The notes under the pieces are model-generated. The model did not search any database. It had not been told where the DNA came from and was given only the letters and a program-made list of their open reading frames with translations. Below, piece after piece: positions 47,680 to 57,038 of a stretch of 64,000 nt of DNA. Every line of letters starts with the position of its first letter. Within the stretch, counting starts at the first letter, position 1. The stretch lies in assembly GCF_005862305.2 (NCBI RefSeq), contig NZ_CP054024.1, positions 124,001-188,000 on the forward strand, in the 5' to 3' direction. The DNA is from Rhizobium indicum (GTDB lineage: Bacteria; Pseudomonadota; Alphaproteobacteria; Rhizobiales; Rhizobiaceae). The translations under genes were made by a program, and so were the position numbers.

Positions 47680-48843
47680 TCAGAAAGCTTCCCGATACAG
47701 CGCCAGCGCATCCTCTTCCCGAACCTCGACCGGATTGTTGACGAGCAGGCGCCCCTGGTTTTTTATCGCATCCGTGGCCAGCATGGCGAGGCTGTTGTCG
47801 GTTACCCCGACATCGCGGAGCCGGCGCGGCGCGCCGCTTTTATCCATCAGCACCTGCATATGGGTAACGAAGTCCTCGGAACGGGCCGCAGTGTCGCCGC
47901 TTCCCTTGACTCCAAGCACATCGGCGAGCTCGGCGTAAAGCGGGGCAGCCGACTGTGCGTTGTAACGAAGGACTGGGCCGAGCATCAGGGCGTTCGAAAG
48001 ACCATGCGGAATGTGGTAATGTCCACCCAGCGGATAGGCCAGCGCGTGGACCGCAGCCACCGGGGAATTGGAGAAAGCCTGGCCCGCAAGCATTGCACCG
48101 AGAAGCATGCCTTCGCGTGCATCCCGGTTTGTCGGCTCCTTGCAGGCAGCGATTAGATTGCTGCCAAGAAGCCGCAACGCCTCACGCGCAAGCGCGTCCG
48201 AAAGTGGGTTTTTCTTATACTTACTTGTATAGCCTTCGATGGCATGCACCATCGCATCGATGCCGCTTGCTGCGGTGTGAACCTGCGGCAAACCAACGGT
48301 CAATTCCGCATCCAGGAGCACGAAATCCGCATAGAGTTGCGGCGACACGACCCCCATTTTGGTCGTCTCGCCGGTGGTGATGATGGAAATGTTGGTGACT
48401 TCGGAACCGGTGCCCGCAGTCGTCGGAACGAGAACCAGTGGGACACGCGCCCCCTGAACTTTGCCGATGCCGTACATGTCGGCGAGCGGTTGTGCCGATG
48501 GCAGCAGCACCGCAGCGAGCTTTGCTATATCCAAGGACGAGCCACCACCGAGACCAATCACGATATCGGCTGCGACTTGCCGCGCCTCCTCGACACAACC
48601 ATACAAAACACTTTCCGGTGGATCTGGCACAACCCTATCGAAAATCGCCACGCTGAAGCCAGCCGCCTCCAGACTGGCGGCAATGGGCGCAATCAACCCA
48701 GCCTTCACAAGGCCCGCATCGGTGACCAAAAGCACCTTGCGCGCGGCAAAACGCGCAGCGATGATTTCACCTAATCGCTTAGCTCCGCCCCAGGCCATTT
48801 CAATGGATAGGACAGTTCGAAACTCGAACGGATTGATCGTCAT
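47680..48843 (-). CDS. blcB: Iron-containing alcohol dehydrogenase (GHB dehydrogenase, AttL/BlcB)
   Basis: A 387-residue class III alcohol dehydrogenase with the GGGSSLDIAK cofactor motif and metal-binding histidines in VAAVHALAYPLGGHYHIPHG. In the blc pathway it oxidises gamma-hydroxybutyrate to succinate semialdehyde. It lies 25 bases after blcA and 46 before blcC. Confidence 0.93.
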   Translation of the reverse strand: MTINPFEFRTVLSIEMAWGGAKRLGEIIAARFAARKVLLVTDAGLVKAGLIAPIAASLEAAGFSVAIFDRVVPDPPESVLYGCVEEARQVAADIVIGLGGGSSLDIAKLAAVLLPSAQPLADMYGIGKVQGARVPLVLVPTTAGTGSEVTNISIITTGETTKMGVVSPQLYADFVLLDAELTVGLPQVHTAASGIDAMVHAIEGYTSKYKKNPLSDALAREALRLLGSNLIAACKEPTNRDAREGMLLGAMLAGQAFSNSPVAAVHALAYPLGGHYHIPHGLSNALMLGPVLRYNAQSAAPLYAELADVLGVKGSGDTAARSEDFVTHMQVLMDKSGAPRRLRDVGVTDNSLAMLATDAIKNQGRLLVNNPVEVREEDALALYREAF

Positions 48844-48868
48844 TCAGTCCTCCCTTGTCGTCAGCTGC

Positions 48869-50320
48869 TTAAGCGATCGCCGAGCACAGATATTTGATTT
48901 CCAGGTAGTCATCGATCCCGTAACGGGAGCCTTCCCGTCCGAGGCCGGACTGCTTGACGCCGCCAAATGGCGCTACCTCGTTCGAGATCTGACCGGTGTT
49001 GTGACCCACCATGCCGTACTCCAGCGCTTCGGCCACTCGCCATGTCCGACGGACGTTTTCAGTATAGAAATAGGCAGCCAATCCGAATTCCGTATCGTTG
49101 GCCATAGCGACCGCCTCTTCCTCTGTCTCAAAGCTGAAGAGAGGCGCGACTGGCCCGAAGGTTTCCTCGCGTGCGACCTTCATCGCCTGTGTCGCTCCCG
49201 TCAGGACGGTTGGTTCGAAGAATGTCCTGCCAAGGCTGTGTCGCTTGCCACCTGCGACCACTTTCGCTCCCTGCGCGACCGCATCGCTAATATGGTCCTC
49301 GACCTTGGCAATGGCGTCAGCATCAATCAGCGGCCCGATCGTTACGCCCATCTGCGTACCTTCACCGACTTTCAGTGCAGAAACCTTCGCGGCAAGCTTT
49401 TCAGCGAAGACAGCGTAAACACCGGACTGCACGTAGATACGGTTTGTGCAGACGCAGGTCTGACCAGCATTACGGAATTTCGAAGCGACGGCACCATCGA
49501 CGGCGGCATCGAGGTCCGCGTCGTCAAAAACAATAAAGGGTGCGTTGCCGCCGAGCTCCATTGATAGTTTTTTTATCGTCGGCGCCGACTGCGCCATCAG
49601 AATTCGCCCCACCTCGGTCGATCCGGTGAAAGAGAGTTTTTTGACAATGTCGCTTTCCGTCAGCACCTTGCCGATCTCGCGTGCTTTTCCTGTCACAATC
49701 TGGAAAACGCCGGCGGGAATGCCTGCCTGATCGGCCAGAACGCCGAGAGCAAGCGCCGTGAGGGGTGTCTGCTCAGCCGGCTTAACCACCATTGTGCACC
49801 CGGCAGCCAGCGCAGGCGCCGCCTTGCGTGTAATCATTGCTGCCGGGAAGTTCCAGGGCGTGATCGCAGCGCAGACACCGATCGGCTGCTTGAAAACCAG
49901 GATGCGCTTGTCGGTGGTGGGTGCGGGTATGATGTCCCCATACACTCTCTTTGCCTCCTCGGCAAACCATTGAATGAAGGAGGCAGCATAGAGTATTTCC
50001 CCCCTGGCTTCGGAGAGGGGCTTACCCTGTTCAGCCGTCAACAGCGCGGCGAGATCGTCTGCATTTTCTACTATCAGGTCGAACCAGCGAAGCAGGACGG
50101 CCGCTCTTTCCTTGGCTGCAAGCGCGCGCCACGATCGGAACGCCATCTCGGCCGCTGCGACCGCCTGCTCAATATCTGCCGTCTCCAGCGCAGGGACGGT
50201 GCCGACAATCTCCCCCGTCGCGGGGTTCTTGACGGCTACGTTGTTCTGAGAGCTCGCAACCCACTTGCCATTTATCAGGCATCGATCGCGTAGCAGTTCC
50301 GTTTTTTTTAGATTGACCAT
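48869..50320 (-). CDS. blcA: Succinate-semialdehyde dehydrogenase (AttK/BlcA)
   Basis: A 483-residue aldehyde dehydrogenase with TPWNFPAAMITRK, FTGSTEVG, the catalytic glutamate in MELGGNAPFIV and the catalytic cysteine in GQTCVCTNR. It turns succinate semialdehyde into succinate, completing butyrolactone breakdown. The ATG at 50320 has a GAG-rich ribosome-binding site; a TTG at 50332 is less likely. It is the first gene of blcABC, divergent from blcR. Confidence 0.93.
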   Translation of the reverse strand: MVNLKKTELLRDRCLINGKWVASSQNNVAVKNPATGEIVGTVPALETADIEQAVAAAEMAFRSWRALAAKERAAVLLRWFDLIVENADDLAALLTAEQGKPLSEARGEILYAASFIQWFAEEAKRVYGDIIPAPTTDKRILVFKQPIGVCAAITPWNFPAAMITRKAAPALAAGCTMVVKPAEQTPLTALALGVLADQAGIPAGVFQIVTGKAREIGKVLTESDIVKKLSFTGSTEVGRILMAQSAPTIKKLSMELGGNAPFIVFDDADLDAAVDGAVASKFRNAGQTCVCTNRIYVQSGVYAVFAEKLAAKVSALKVGEGTQMGVTIGPLIDADAIAKVEDHISDAVAQGAKVVAGGKRHSLGRTFFEPTVLTGATQAMKVAREETFGPVAPLFSFETEEEAVAMANDTEFGLAAYFYTENVRRTWRVAEALEYGMVGHNTGQISNEVAPFGGVKQSGLGREGSRYGIDDYLEIKYLCSAIA

Positions 50321-50338
50321 GACCTCTCCCAAGCATAC

Positions 50339-50375
50339 AGTTCAATCTGATGAACCAATATCGTCGTATTGAACT
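50339..50375. promoter_or_regulatory. Inverted repeat between blcA and blcR, probable BlcR operator
   Basis: AGTTCAAT (50339-50346) and ATTGAACT (50368-50375) form a perfect 8-base inverted repeat with a 21-base spacer. It lies in the 77-base gap between the divergent genes, 18 bases before blcA. IclR-type BlcR is known to bind repeated sites at this position in Agrobacterium. Confidence 0.75.
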
Positions 50376-50397
50376 AGCCTGACAGGAGGTATCGGAG

Positions 50398-51228
50398 GTG
50401 TCAAGTGCAAGACTCACCCCAGTGGAAGACACTGCGATCGGAAAATCGGTCGATTCTGTTCCGGCGCTCAGGCGCGCCGTCTCGATCCTCGATCTTGTCA
50501 CCAATTCCAGCGACGCAATGTCGGCCGCCGACATCACACGGGCTATGTCGTTGCCAAAAAGTACGGCGCACGGGCTACTTGGCGTCATGGTAGAGCTTGG
50601 CCTCCTTGTTCGCAAACAGGACGGCACATTCCGGCTCGGTCCACATCCTATGCGCTGGGCGCACGGCTTTCTATCCGAGATGGACATGGTGTCAGTTTTC
50701 CGGAATTATTTTGCTTCGGATACCACATTGTCTCCTTACACGGTTACACTGACGACCCTTGACCGTCACGAGGTCGTCTATATTGATTGCCGAAATTCCG
50801 ACCAGCCCCTGGGACATACTTTCCGGATTGGAATGCGTCTTCCTGCCACCTTTACCGCAACAGGCAAAATGCTGCTTTCCGAAATGCCGGAGGATAAGCT
50901 CGAGGCTCTCTTCAGAGCGAACTTTCCTTTGCCCCTCACCTCTAGAAGCGTCAAAAATCTTGCCGCACTAAGGCAGGAGCTGGCTGACATACGTATGCGC
51001 GGTTTTTCGATCGATAACGGCCAGGTTCGCGAAGGGATGATCTGCATCGGCACCGCTCTGAGAGATCATACGAGATGCGCGGTTGCCGGCATTGCCATCA
51101 GCCTTCTGGAAAGCGAAACGACTCCGGCGCTTATCGAGTCACTCGGAGAGACGATGCGCAAATCAGCCGCCATTCTTTCCGAGCAATTGGGGCATAGCAG
51201 CTCATCACGCATCAGCGTCGAAGGATAG
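50398..51228 (+). CDS. blcR: IclR-family repressor (AttJ/BlcR)
   Basis: A 276-residue regulator with an N-terminal winged helix (RRAVSILDLV, MSAADITRAMSLPKSTAHGLL) and a C-terminal effector domain. The GTG start at 50398 has AGGAGG 9 bases upstream. It is divergent from blcABC. In Agrobacterium, BlcR represses blcABC until succinate semialdehyde or a related metabolite binds. Confidence 0.92.
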   Translation: MSSARLTPVEDTAIGKSVDSVPALRRAVSILDLVTNSSDAMSAADITRAMSLPKSTAHGLLGVMVELGLLVRKQDGTFRLGPHPMRWAHGFLSEMDMVSVFRNYFASDTTLSPYTVTLTTLDRHEVVYIDCRNSDQPLGHTFRIGMRLPATFTATGKMLLSEMPEDKLEALFRANFPLPLTSRSVKNLAALRQELADIRMRGFSIDNGQVREGMICIGTALRDHTRCAVAGIAISLLESETTPALIESLGETMRKSAAILSEQLGHSSSSRISVEG

Positions 51229-51655
51229 CGTAGCGTTTGGGGAGAGCGGAAATTTGCTGCCGAGCAAAGGGTGGGGTTGGCTCAGCTTGAGCAACGCGGC
51301 TGCTCTCTGACCCTAACGCAGGCCGTCGCAGCGTCGAACCGAATGGCTGCGAAAATGTACATTTGGGCTCACCGTCAATCCGATGCAAGTGTCGATGTCG
51401 CGGTTCGCTCTCCAGGCGAATGGCTACATAAGCAGCTGACGAAAATCCTCTCCACGTCGATTTTTTGATGGAGGTTTTGCCAAAAGCGAGCTCCTGGGGG
51501 AGTTCAGGAGAAGTCGTCTTCGGGGATTCTTCGTGAGGCTGACGTCGCCCGTTTCCCCTTTAGGAACAGTTCGCGCCGCTGATTGTACTCACCTTCTGGC
51601 TGAACAGCCGCTCCTCCATCTTGACGTTGGTTGCAATACTCACTATACACAGTAA
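51229..51655. other. Intergenic between blcR and the Liv-type transporter
   Basis: About 430 bases with no supportable gene; the open frame at 51271-51468 has no family signature. The far end carries the TGAACT repeats described separately. Confidence 0.45.
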
Positions 51656-51679
51656 TGAACTAAGTTCAATAGAATGAAC
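51656..51679 (+). promoter_or_regulatory. TGAACT/AGTTCA repeats upstream of the Liv-type operon
   Basis: Three alternating half-sites lie within 24 bases: TGAACT (51656-51661), AGTTCA (51663-51668) and TGAACT (51675-51680). Together they give the palindromes TGAACT-A-AGTTCA and AGTTCA-N6-TGAACT. The half-site is the same as in the blcA-blcR operator. They lie about 95 bases before the binding-protein gene. Confidence 0.6.
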
Positions 51680-51774
51680 TCAGTTGCGTGGCCGCAGCGT
51701 GAGAGGACGCTTCGGCCTACCACGCAAGCGTGTCATTGCACCGGAACAGGCAATTTGCCGTAGAGGAGGAATCT

Positions 51775-53055
51775 ATGAAGAAGTCGTGGTCTCTGACCAT
51801 TGCAGCCATCTTTCTGTCTGCCACCGCCCCCGATGGCCTCTTGGCTCAGGAGCCAAAGCCCTTCACGATTGGCGTTGTGACATTCCTGTCCGGTGCACCG
51901 GCTGGTCCCTTCGGCATCCCCGCAAAGATTGCCGCCGAAGTCTTTGCCCAGCAGGTCAACGCCGGTGGCAAGCTGCCGGCGCCGTATGACAAGGTCGGCT
52001 TTGGCGGCCGTCCGATCGAACTCGTCATTATCGACGAGGCCGGTGGCACCACCAAGCAGGTTTCCGAACTACGCAATCTCGTAGAACAGCAGAGCGTAGA
52101 CATGATCGTCGGCTACACGTCCTCGGGAGATTGTCTTGCGGTCGCGCCTGTTGCCGAAGAACTGAAAACGATGACACTTCTCTTCGATTGCGGCACGCCG
52201 CGCATCTTCGAGGAAGCTGACTACGAATATGTATTCCGCCCCGTTGCAACCGCGACGATGGACAACGCCGGTGCCGCACTCTACGTCAACGAGACAGTCA
52301 AGAAATTCAACACCTACGCCGGCATCAACCAGAACTACGCCTGGGGTCAGGACGCCTGGAACGACTTCGAGGGCACACTGAAGAGCCTTCGCCCCGAAGT
52401 TACGCTGACGACCTCGCAGATGCCGAAGCTCGGTGCCGGTCAGTACAATACTGAAATCTCCGCAATTCTCGGCAGCAAACCCGATATCATTCATTCGAGC
52501 TTCTGGGGTGGCGACCTTGAGGGTCTCGTGCTTCAGGGAGCGCCGCGCGACCTGTTCAAGAACGCCACTGTCGTTCTGACGGCAGGCGAAACGGCGATTC
52601 ATCGCCAGGGCAAACAAATCCCAGATGGCACCATCATCGGCGCCCGCGGTCCAAACGGCATCTTTGCACCGGACAACGCCTATAACGACTGGTTCAAGAC
52701 CGCTTACAACGCCAAGTCCGCCACGCCCCCCAGCTATCCGTCCTACCACATGGTGCAGACGCTTTTTGCGGCGAAGTTCGCTTATGAGAAGGCACAGGGC
52801 GGCGACACCGCCAAGACGCCGACTACGGAGGAGATCGCCGCTGCTCTCAAGGGTGCCACCTTCCAGAGTCCCTCGGGCGAAGTGAAGATGTCGCTGGGCA
52901 AGGGCAACCAGGCTGTGCAAGAAATGGTCTATGGCCGCACCAAGACCGTCGATGGCAAGCTGACCTTCGTCGATGTGATCCGCTACGCTCCAGAAAAAGT
53001 GAACCCACCGGAAGGCATGACCAGCCATGAGTGGATCAAGAATAAGCTGAAGTGA
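51775..53055 (+). CDS. Branched-chain-amino-acid-type ABC binding protein
   Basis: A 426-residue periplasmic protein with a signal peptide (KKSWSLTIAAIFLSATAP, cleaved near LLAQE) and a LivJ-type fold (IGVVTFLSGAPAGPFG, IIDEAGGTTKQV, DMIVGYTSSGDCLAVAP). The ATG at 51775 follows GAGGAGG by 6 bases. The ligand could be an amino acid, an amide or an aromatic/short-chain acid. The shared operator motif with blc hints at a lactone or hydroxybutyrate-like ligand. Confidence 0.9.
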   Translation: MKKSWSLTIAAIFLSATAPDGLLAQEPKPFTIGVVTFLSGAPAGPFGIPAKIAAEVFAQQVNAGGKLPAPYDKVGFGGRPIELVIIDEAGGTTKQVSELRNLVEQQSVDMIVGYTSSGDCLAVAPVAEELKTMTLLFDCGTPRIFEEADYEYVFRPVATATMDNAGAALYVNETVKKFNTYAGINQNYAWGQDAWNDFEGTLKSLRPEVTLTTSQMPKLGAGQYNTEISAILGSKPDIIHSSFWGGDLEGLVLQGAPRDLFKNATVVLTAGETAIHRQGKQIPDGTIIGARGPNGIFAPDNAYNDWFKTAYNAKSATPPSYPSYHMVQTLFAAKFAYEKAQGGDTAKTPTTEEIAAALKGATFQSPSGEVKMSLGKGNQAVQEMVYGRTKTVDGKLTFVDVIRYAPEKVNPPEGMTSHEWIKNKLK

Positions 53056-53196
53056 TCCGGAAATTTCACCGCGGCATCGCTTGCGCGGGTTCCCGGCGCG
53101 TTTGGCGCCGCAATCCCTTTGAAGCGGTTTTCACCTTTCGCGCGCCGACTGGCACCGAAGATGGATCCCGTCCCTCCTTCCGAAACGGTGTGTGGC

Positions 53197-54093
53197 ATGA
53201 ACGCGTTTCTAGGCGCCGTGATTGACGGCATTCTGTATTCCGCATGGCTCTTTATCATCGCAGTCGGCTTGACGCTGATCTACGGTGTGATGAAGATCCT
53301 CAACATGGCCCATGGCACGTTCTATGCCATCGGCGCCTACGTGTCGGTTACTCTGTTAAGTTACTGGTTCGCCCAGGGGCTGCCGCCCGCTGGAAGCATT
53401 CCGGTCATGATTGTCGCGGCGCTGATCGCCGGTACGATTGTCGGCCTCGTCGTCGAACGGGGCGTCCTGCGCTTCTTGGCGGGCCGCGATCCGGTCGTGC
53501 TGCTACTGGTAACCTACGCGCTCTTCCTCATTCTGGAAGACGTGGTGAAGCTCATCTGGGGTGTCGATCCATGGATAGCGTCCGACCCGGTGTGGGCTTT
53601 CGGCAACGTCCATCTCGGCCCCCTTGTCTACCCGACCTACAATCTCATTATCGTAGTCGTGGCGATCATCAGTGGTGGTCTCCTCACGTGGTTTCTGCAA
53701 TTCACTGCCAAGGGCAAGATGCTGCGCGCCGTCATCCATGATCCGGAAGCATCGCTGGCGATGGGCATCAATGTCAGCCGCTGGAAAATGTCGGCCTTTG
53801 TGGTCGGCTCGATTCTCGCCGCGCTCGGCGGCGCCTTCACAGCTCCGACCATCTCTGTGGCGCCGGGCATGGGGGTCGAAGTGATCGTCATGATGTTCGC
53901 CGCGGTGGTGATTGGGGGGCTCGGATCGATTCCTGGCACCGTCGTCGGTGCACTGATCGTCGGCTTCGTCCGCTCGCTTGCCGTCCACTATTGGCCCGAA
54001 GTCGAAGTGTTCAGCATCTATGCAGTGATGGCTATCGTTCTCGCCCTGCGTCCGCAGGGGTTGTTTCCCGGTGTGGAGTTGCGCAAGATATGA
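53197..54093 (+). CDS. Liv-type ABC permease (LivH family)
   Basis: About 298 residues, hydrophobic throughout. It has the family GLTLIYGVMKILNMAHGTFYAIGAYV near the N-terminus and GSIPGTVVGALIVGFVRS near the C-terminus. The start at 53197 (MNAFLGAVIDG) is the family norm; ATG at 53161 is an alternative. Neither has a strong ribosome-binding site. It overlaps the next gene by one base. Confidence 0.9.
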   Translation: MNAFLGAVIDGILYSAWLFIIAVGLTLIYGVMKILNMAHGTFYAIGAYVSVTLLSYWFAQGLPPAGSIPVMIVAALIAGTIVGLVVERGVLRFLAGRDPVVLLLVTYALFLILEDVVKLIWGVDPWIASDPVWAFGNVHLGPLVYPTYNLIIVVVAIISGGLLTWFLQFTAKGKMLRAVIHDPEASLAMGINVSRWKMSAFVVGSILAALGGAFTAPTISVAPGMGVEVIVMMFAAVVIGGLGSIPGTVVGALIVGFVRSLAVHYWPEVEVFSIYAVMAIVLALRPQGLFPGVELRKI

Positions 54094-55049
54094 TGAACAA
54101 ACCCCAAACCTTTGTGCCTCTCGCCGTCGGCGCGGCACTTTTCCTTATTGCCGCAGCCTGGGCGCTGCCCACCTGGAACTTCGTCATCTCGATCGGCCTT
54201 GCCAAGGGGCTTGCGGTACTCGGCCTCGTGCTGATGATGCGGGCCGGGCTGGTCTCGTTCGGCCAAGGACTTTACTACGCAATCGGCGGCTATTCCGTCG
54301 GCCTGATGGTCAATCTCTGGAAAATCAACGAAACGGTTCTCCTGCTCATTACCCCGGTCGCCATCGCCGCGGCGACTGCAGCTTTCGCCGGTCTCCTTCT
54401 GTCGCGTTACCGCGACATCTTCTTCGCGATGCTGACGCTGGCTCTTTCGATGCTTTTATACGGTCTTCTGGTGAAGTCGGTGGAACTTGGCGGCACGGAC
54501 GGGTTCAACATCCGAGGTGTGACCTTGTTCGGCCTGCCACTTAGCGGTGCTGCGCGATCCAATGGCCTCGTTATCCTCATCCTGATCTGTTTTACAGCGG
54601 CGATAACCGTTTGGTACTTCGGCAAGACGTCTCTCGGTCGCCTGCTGCCGGGCATCAAGGATAACGAAATCCGCGTCGAGTATCTCGGTGCGTCCGCAAA
54701 CAAGACGATCTATCTCTCCTACATCCTTGCCGCAGTTCTAGCCGCCCTGGGCGGTGCCATGAGCGGCATTTTCGTCGCGCATGTGGATCCGGAAATGGCT
54801 TTCTGGGCAACTTCGGGCGAATTCGTAGTGATTGCGGTCCTAGCCGGTACCGGGAACATCTTCACGCCTTTCATTGCCGCGCTCGCACTCGAATTTGTCC
54901 GGACGTTCGCCTATCAGCACGCCCCCAACACCTGGCAACTGGTACTTGGAGTCATCATCCTATCGATGATCTTGTTTCTGCCGACAGGCCTTGGCGGCAT
55001 CCGTTTTGGTAAGCGCAAGGCAACCGTCGAGGCAGGAGAAAAAGCATGA
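54093..55049 (+). CDS. Liv-type ABC permease (LivM family)
   Basis: About 318 residues with LivM features (GLVSFGQGLYYAIGGYSVG, AGTGNIFTPFIAALALEFVR). Two adjacent ATGs (54090, 54093) overlap the previous stop codon; the next gene's ATG overlaps its stop. Confidence 0.9.
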   Translation: MNKPQTFVPLAVGAALFLIAAAWALPTWNFVISIGLAKGLAVLGLVLMMRAGLVSFGQGLYYAIGGYSVGLMVNLWKINETVLLLITPVAIAAATAAFAGLLLSRYRDIFFAMLTLALSMLLYGLLVKSVELGGTDGFNIRGVTLFGLPLSGAARSNGLVILILICFTAAITVWYFGKTSLGRLLPGIKDNEIRVEYLGASANKTIYLSYILAAVLAALGGAMSGIFVAHVDPEMAFWATSGEFVVIAVLAGTGNIFTPFIAALALEFVRTFAYQHAPNTWQLVLGVIILSMILFLPTGLGGIRFGKRKATVEAGEKA

Positions 55050-55822
55050 AGCCGATTATTGAAGCAAAGAGCCTCATTAAGCGGTTCGGCGCGGTAACTG
55101 CCGCAAACGACGTAAATGTCGACATCATGTCTGGAACGATTTCGGGGCTGATCGGCACAAACGGCGCCGGCAAGACGACGTTTATCAATATGATTACGGG
55201 CTACCTCGGCCCGGACTCCGGTTCGATCCTGCTCGACGGACAGGAAATCGTCGGGCTTTCACCTCGTCAGATCACTCGGCGCGGCGTTGCCCGGTCCTTT
55301 CAGATACCGCAATTGTTCAACTCGCTGACAGCGATTGAGAACCTGATGTTTGCCTACAGCGCCACGGACAGCGTTGGCATCAAGGGCTTTTCAATTCTTT
55401 CCGACGACGAGCTCGCGACCCATGCTGACGAGAGGCTCGAGGTGTTCGGACTTGGAGCGTTCCGCAACTCGATTGCCGGCACGATGCCCGAAGGCATCCG
55501 CAAGCTTCTCGACATTGCAATTGCCATGGTTGGCAAGCCGAAGGTTCTTTTCCTGGACGAGCCGACGAGCGGCGTCGCCAGCGAAGAAAAATTCTCGGTC
55601 ATGGACCGCATTATTGATGCGACCCGTGTCGCAGGCGTCAGCGTGCTCTTCGTCGAGCACGACATGGAGATCGTTGGCCGCTACTCCGACCGCGTGCTCG
55701 CTTTCTTCGAAGGCCGGGTGCTGATTGATGGACCTCCGGAAACCGTCCTCAGCGACCGACAAGTGCGCGAACTCATCATTGGTGAAGAACATTGCGTTCT
55801 CAGGGAGGACAACCATGCTTGA
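55046..55822 (+). CDS. Liv-type ABC ATPase (LivG family)
   Basis: A 258-residue ATPase with Walker A GTNGAGKTTF and Walker B VLFLDEPTSG. The signature region reads MPEGIRKLLDIAIAM in place of LSGGQ, a divergence seen in part of the LivG family. It overlaps both neighbours by a few bases. Confidence 0.9.
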   Translation: MKPIIEAKSLIKRFGAVTAANDVNVDIMSGTISGLIGTNGAGKTTFINMITGYLGPDSGSILLDGQEIVGLSPRQITRRGVARSFQIPQLFNSLTAIENLMFAYSATDSVGIKGFSILSDDELATHADERLEVFGLGAFRNSIAGTMPEGIRKLLDIAIAMVGKPKVLFLDEPTSGVASEEKFSVMDRIIDATRVAGVSVLFVEHDMEIVGRYSDRVLAFFEGRVLIDGPPETVLSDRQVRELIIGEEHCVLREDNHA

Positions 55823-56459
55823 AGTGAAGTCAATCAACGTCTCCATCGGCGGGGTACCTATTCTGCGTGACGTTTCCATGAAGGTCGAAGCCCGCTCGAT
55901 GGTCGGAATCGTCGGCCGCAATGGTGCCGGCAAGACCACGTTGATGCGTGCGATAATGGGGCTCTTGCCACTCCGGGCAGGTTCGATCCATTATGAGAAG
56001 AAGGACATTTCCCGTGAGGCGCCGCATCTGCGCGTGCACCACCAGATGGGCTTCGCGCCGGAAGACCGGCGCCTTATTCCCGAACTGACTGTTGAGGAAA
56101 ACCTGCTTATTCCGGCATGGGCAGCTGGCGTCACAGATGCGCAGAAGCGGCTCGACGATGTCTATGCGCTCATTCCGGAGGCAGCGGACTTCCGCCATCG
56201 CCGCGCCCTGCAGCTTTCAGGCGGCCAGCAGAAACTCGTGGCCATCGGTCGCGCACGCATGACTGGCACCCAGCTGTTAATGCTAGACGAGCCATTCGAA
56301 GGCGTCGCCCCCGCGCTTTCCAAGCGCATTTCCGAGGTAGTCGCATCCCTGCAGCCGCTTGGTCTTTCCATCCTTCTTTCCGGCGCCGATCTTCGGCACG
56401 CCGGTAAGGGCCTCGATATGGTTTATCGCATGGACCGTGGCCAGATCACTTCTATTTGA
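55815..56459 (+). CDS. Liv-type ABC ATPase (LivF family)
   Basis: A 214-residue ATPase with Walker A GRNGAGKTT, signature LSGGQQKLVAIGRA and Walker B LLMLDEPFEG. The ATG at 55815 overlaps the end of livG (ATGCTTGA) and has AGGGAGGA upstream. It is slightly shorter than typical LivF. Last gene of the operon. Confidence 0.9.
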   Translation: MLEVKSINVSIGGVPILRDVSMKVEARSMVGIVGRNGAGKTTLMRAIMGLLPLRAGSIHYEKKDISREAPHLRVHHQMGFAPEDRRLIPELTVEENLLIPAWAAGVTDAQKRLDDVYALIPEAADFRHRRALQLSGGQQKLVAIGRARMTGTQLLMLDEPFEGVAPALSKRISEVVASLQPLGLSILLSGADLRHAGKGLDMVYRMDRGQITSI

Positions 56460-56876
56460 CCGTCATTGGCAGCGCCTGTGCATCTCTGCTGCGTCCCAAC
56501 CGCCGCATACGAAATTGTGAACCACTTCGGTAACCTGTGGTTTCGACGGTTGCTCTTTCAAGGCTGCGTTGGAGGCATTCGCGCGGGCTTAGGAGCGCGG
56601 GTCTAAATACTGGTCATTCTTTGTTCTTCATCATTGCCGCCTGAAGCTGTGGGCAAGTGGGATCCTATCCCAAGGTATGGTTTAGCGGGATAGCACTGGC
56701 CTACCAGTGTTTCGGGTGGGTCAGTTGTTGATGACAATCAACTTACGACATCGTCGTCACCTTTTTCGGCTTCGCGAGACGAATTCTTCCTCCCCCAATC
56801 GCGTATTTTTCGCCCTGAAGCCTATCGAACCGCCCCTGCGTTTGCGGTGGTGATCGGGACGGATTTCGACGCGACA
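56460..56876. other. Intergenic between Liv-type operon and NifA site
   Basis: About 420 bases with no supportable gene; no clear terminator hairpin with a T-tract was seen. Confidence 0.4.
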
Positions 56877-57035
56877 TGTCGGCAACCCTACAAAACCCCT
56901 CCGCATGGCGACAACGAAACATGTGCAATCTCGAAGGCTTACCGGCGCAACCTGATTGGCACGAGTAGTGCTCAGAGTAAGCCGGGTCGCTAAAGCCCGA
57001 TCGTGGTCCCGACCTGATTGGCACGAAGGGAGACT
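56877..57035 (+). promoter_or_regulatory. NifA site and two sigma-54-like elements before the TPP-enzyme remnant
   Basis: TGT-CGGCAACCCT-ACA (56877-56892) is a perfect NifA site. TTGGCACGAGTAGTGCT (56956-56972) is a sigma-54 promoter very like the two mos promoters. The same CCTGATTGGCACGA start recurs at 57014-57027, but with no -12 match, 12 bases before the ATG. It looks like a short local duplication. Confidence 0.78.
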
Positions 57036-57038
57036 GAC

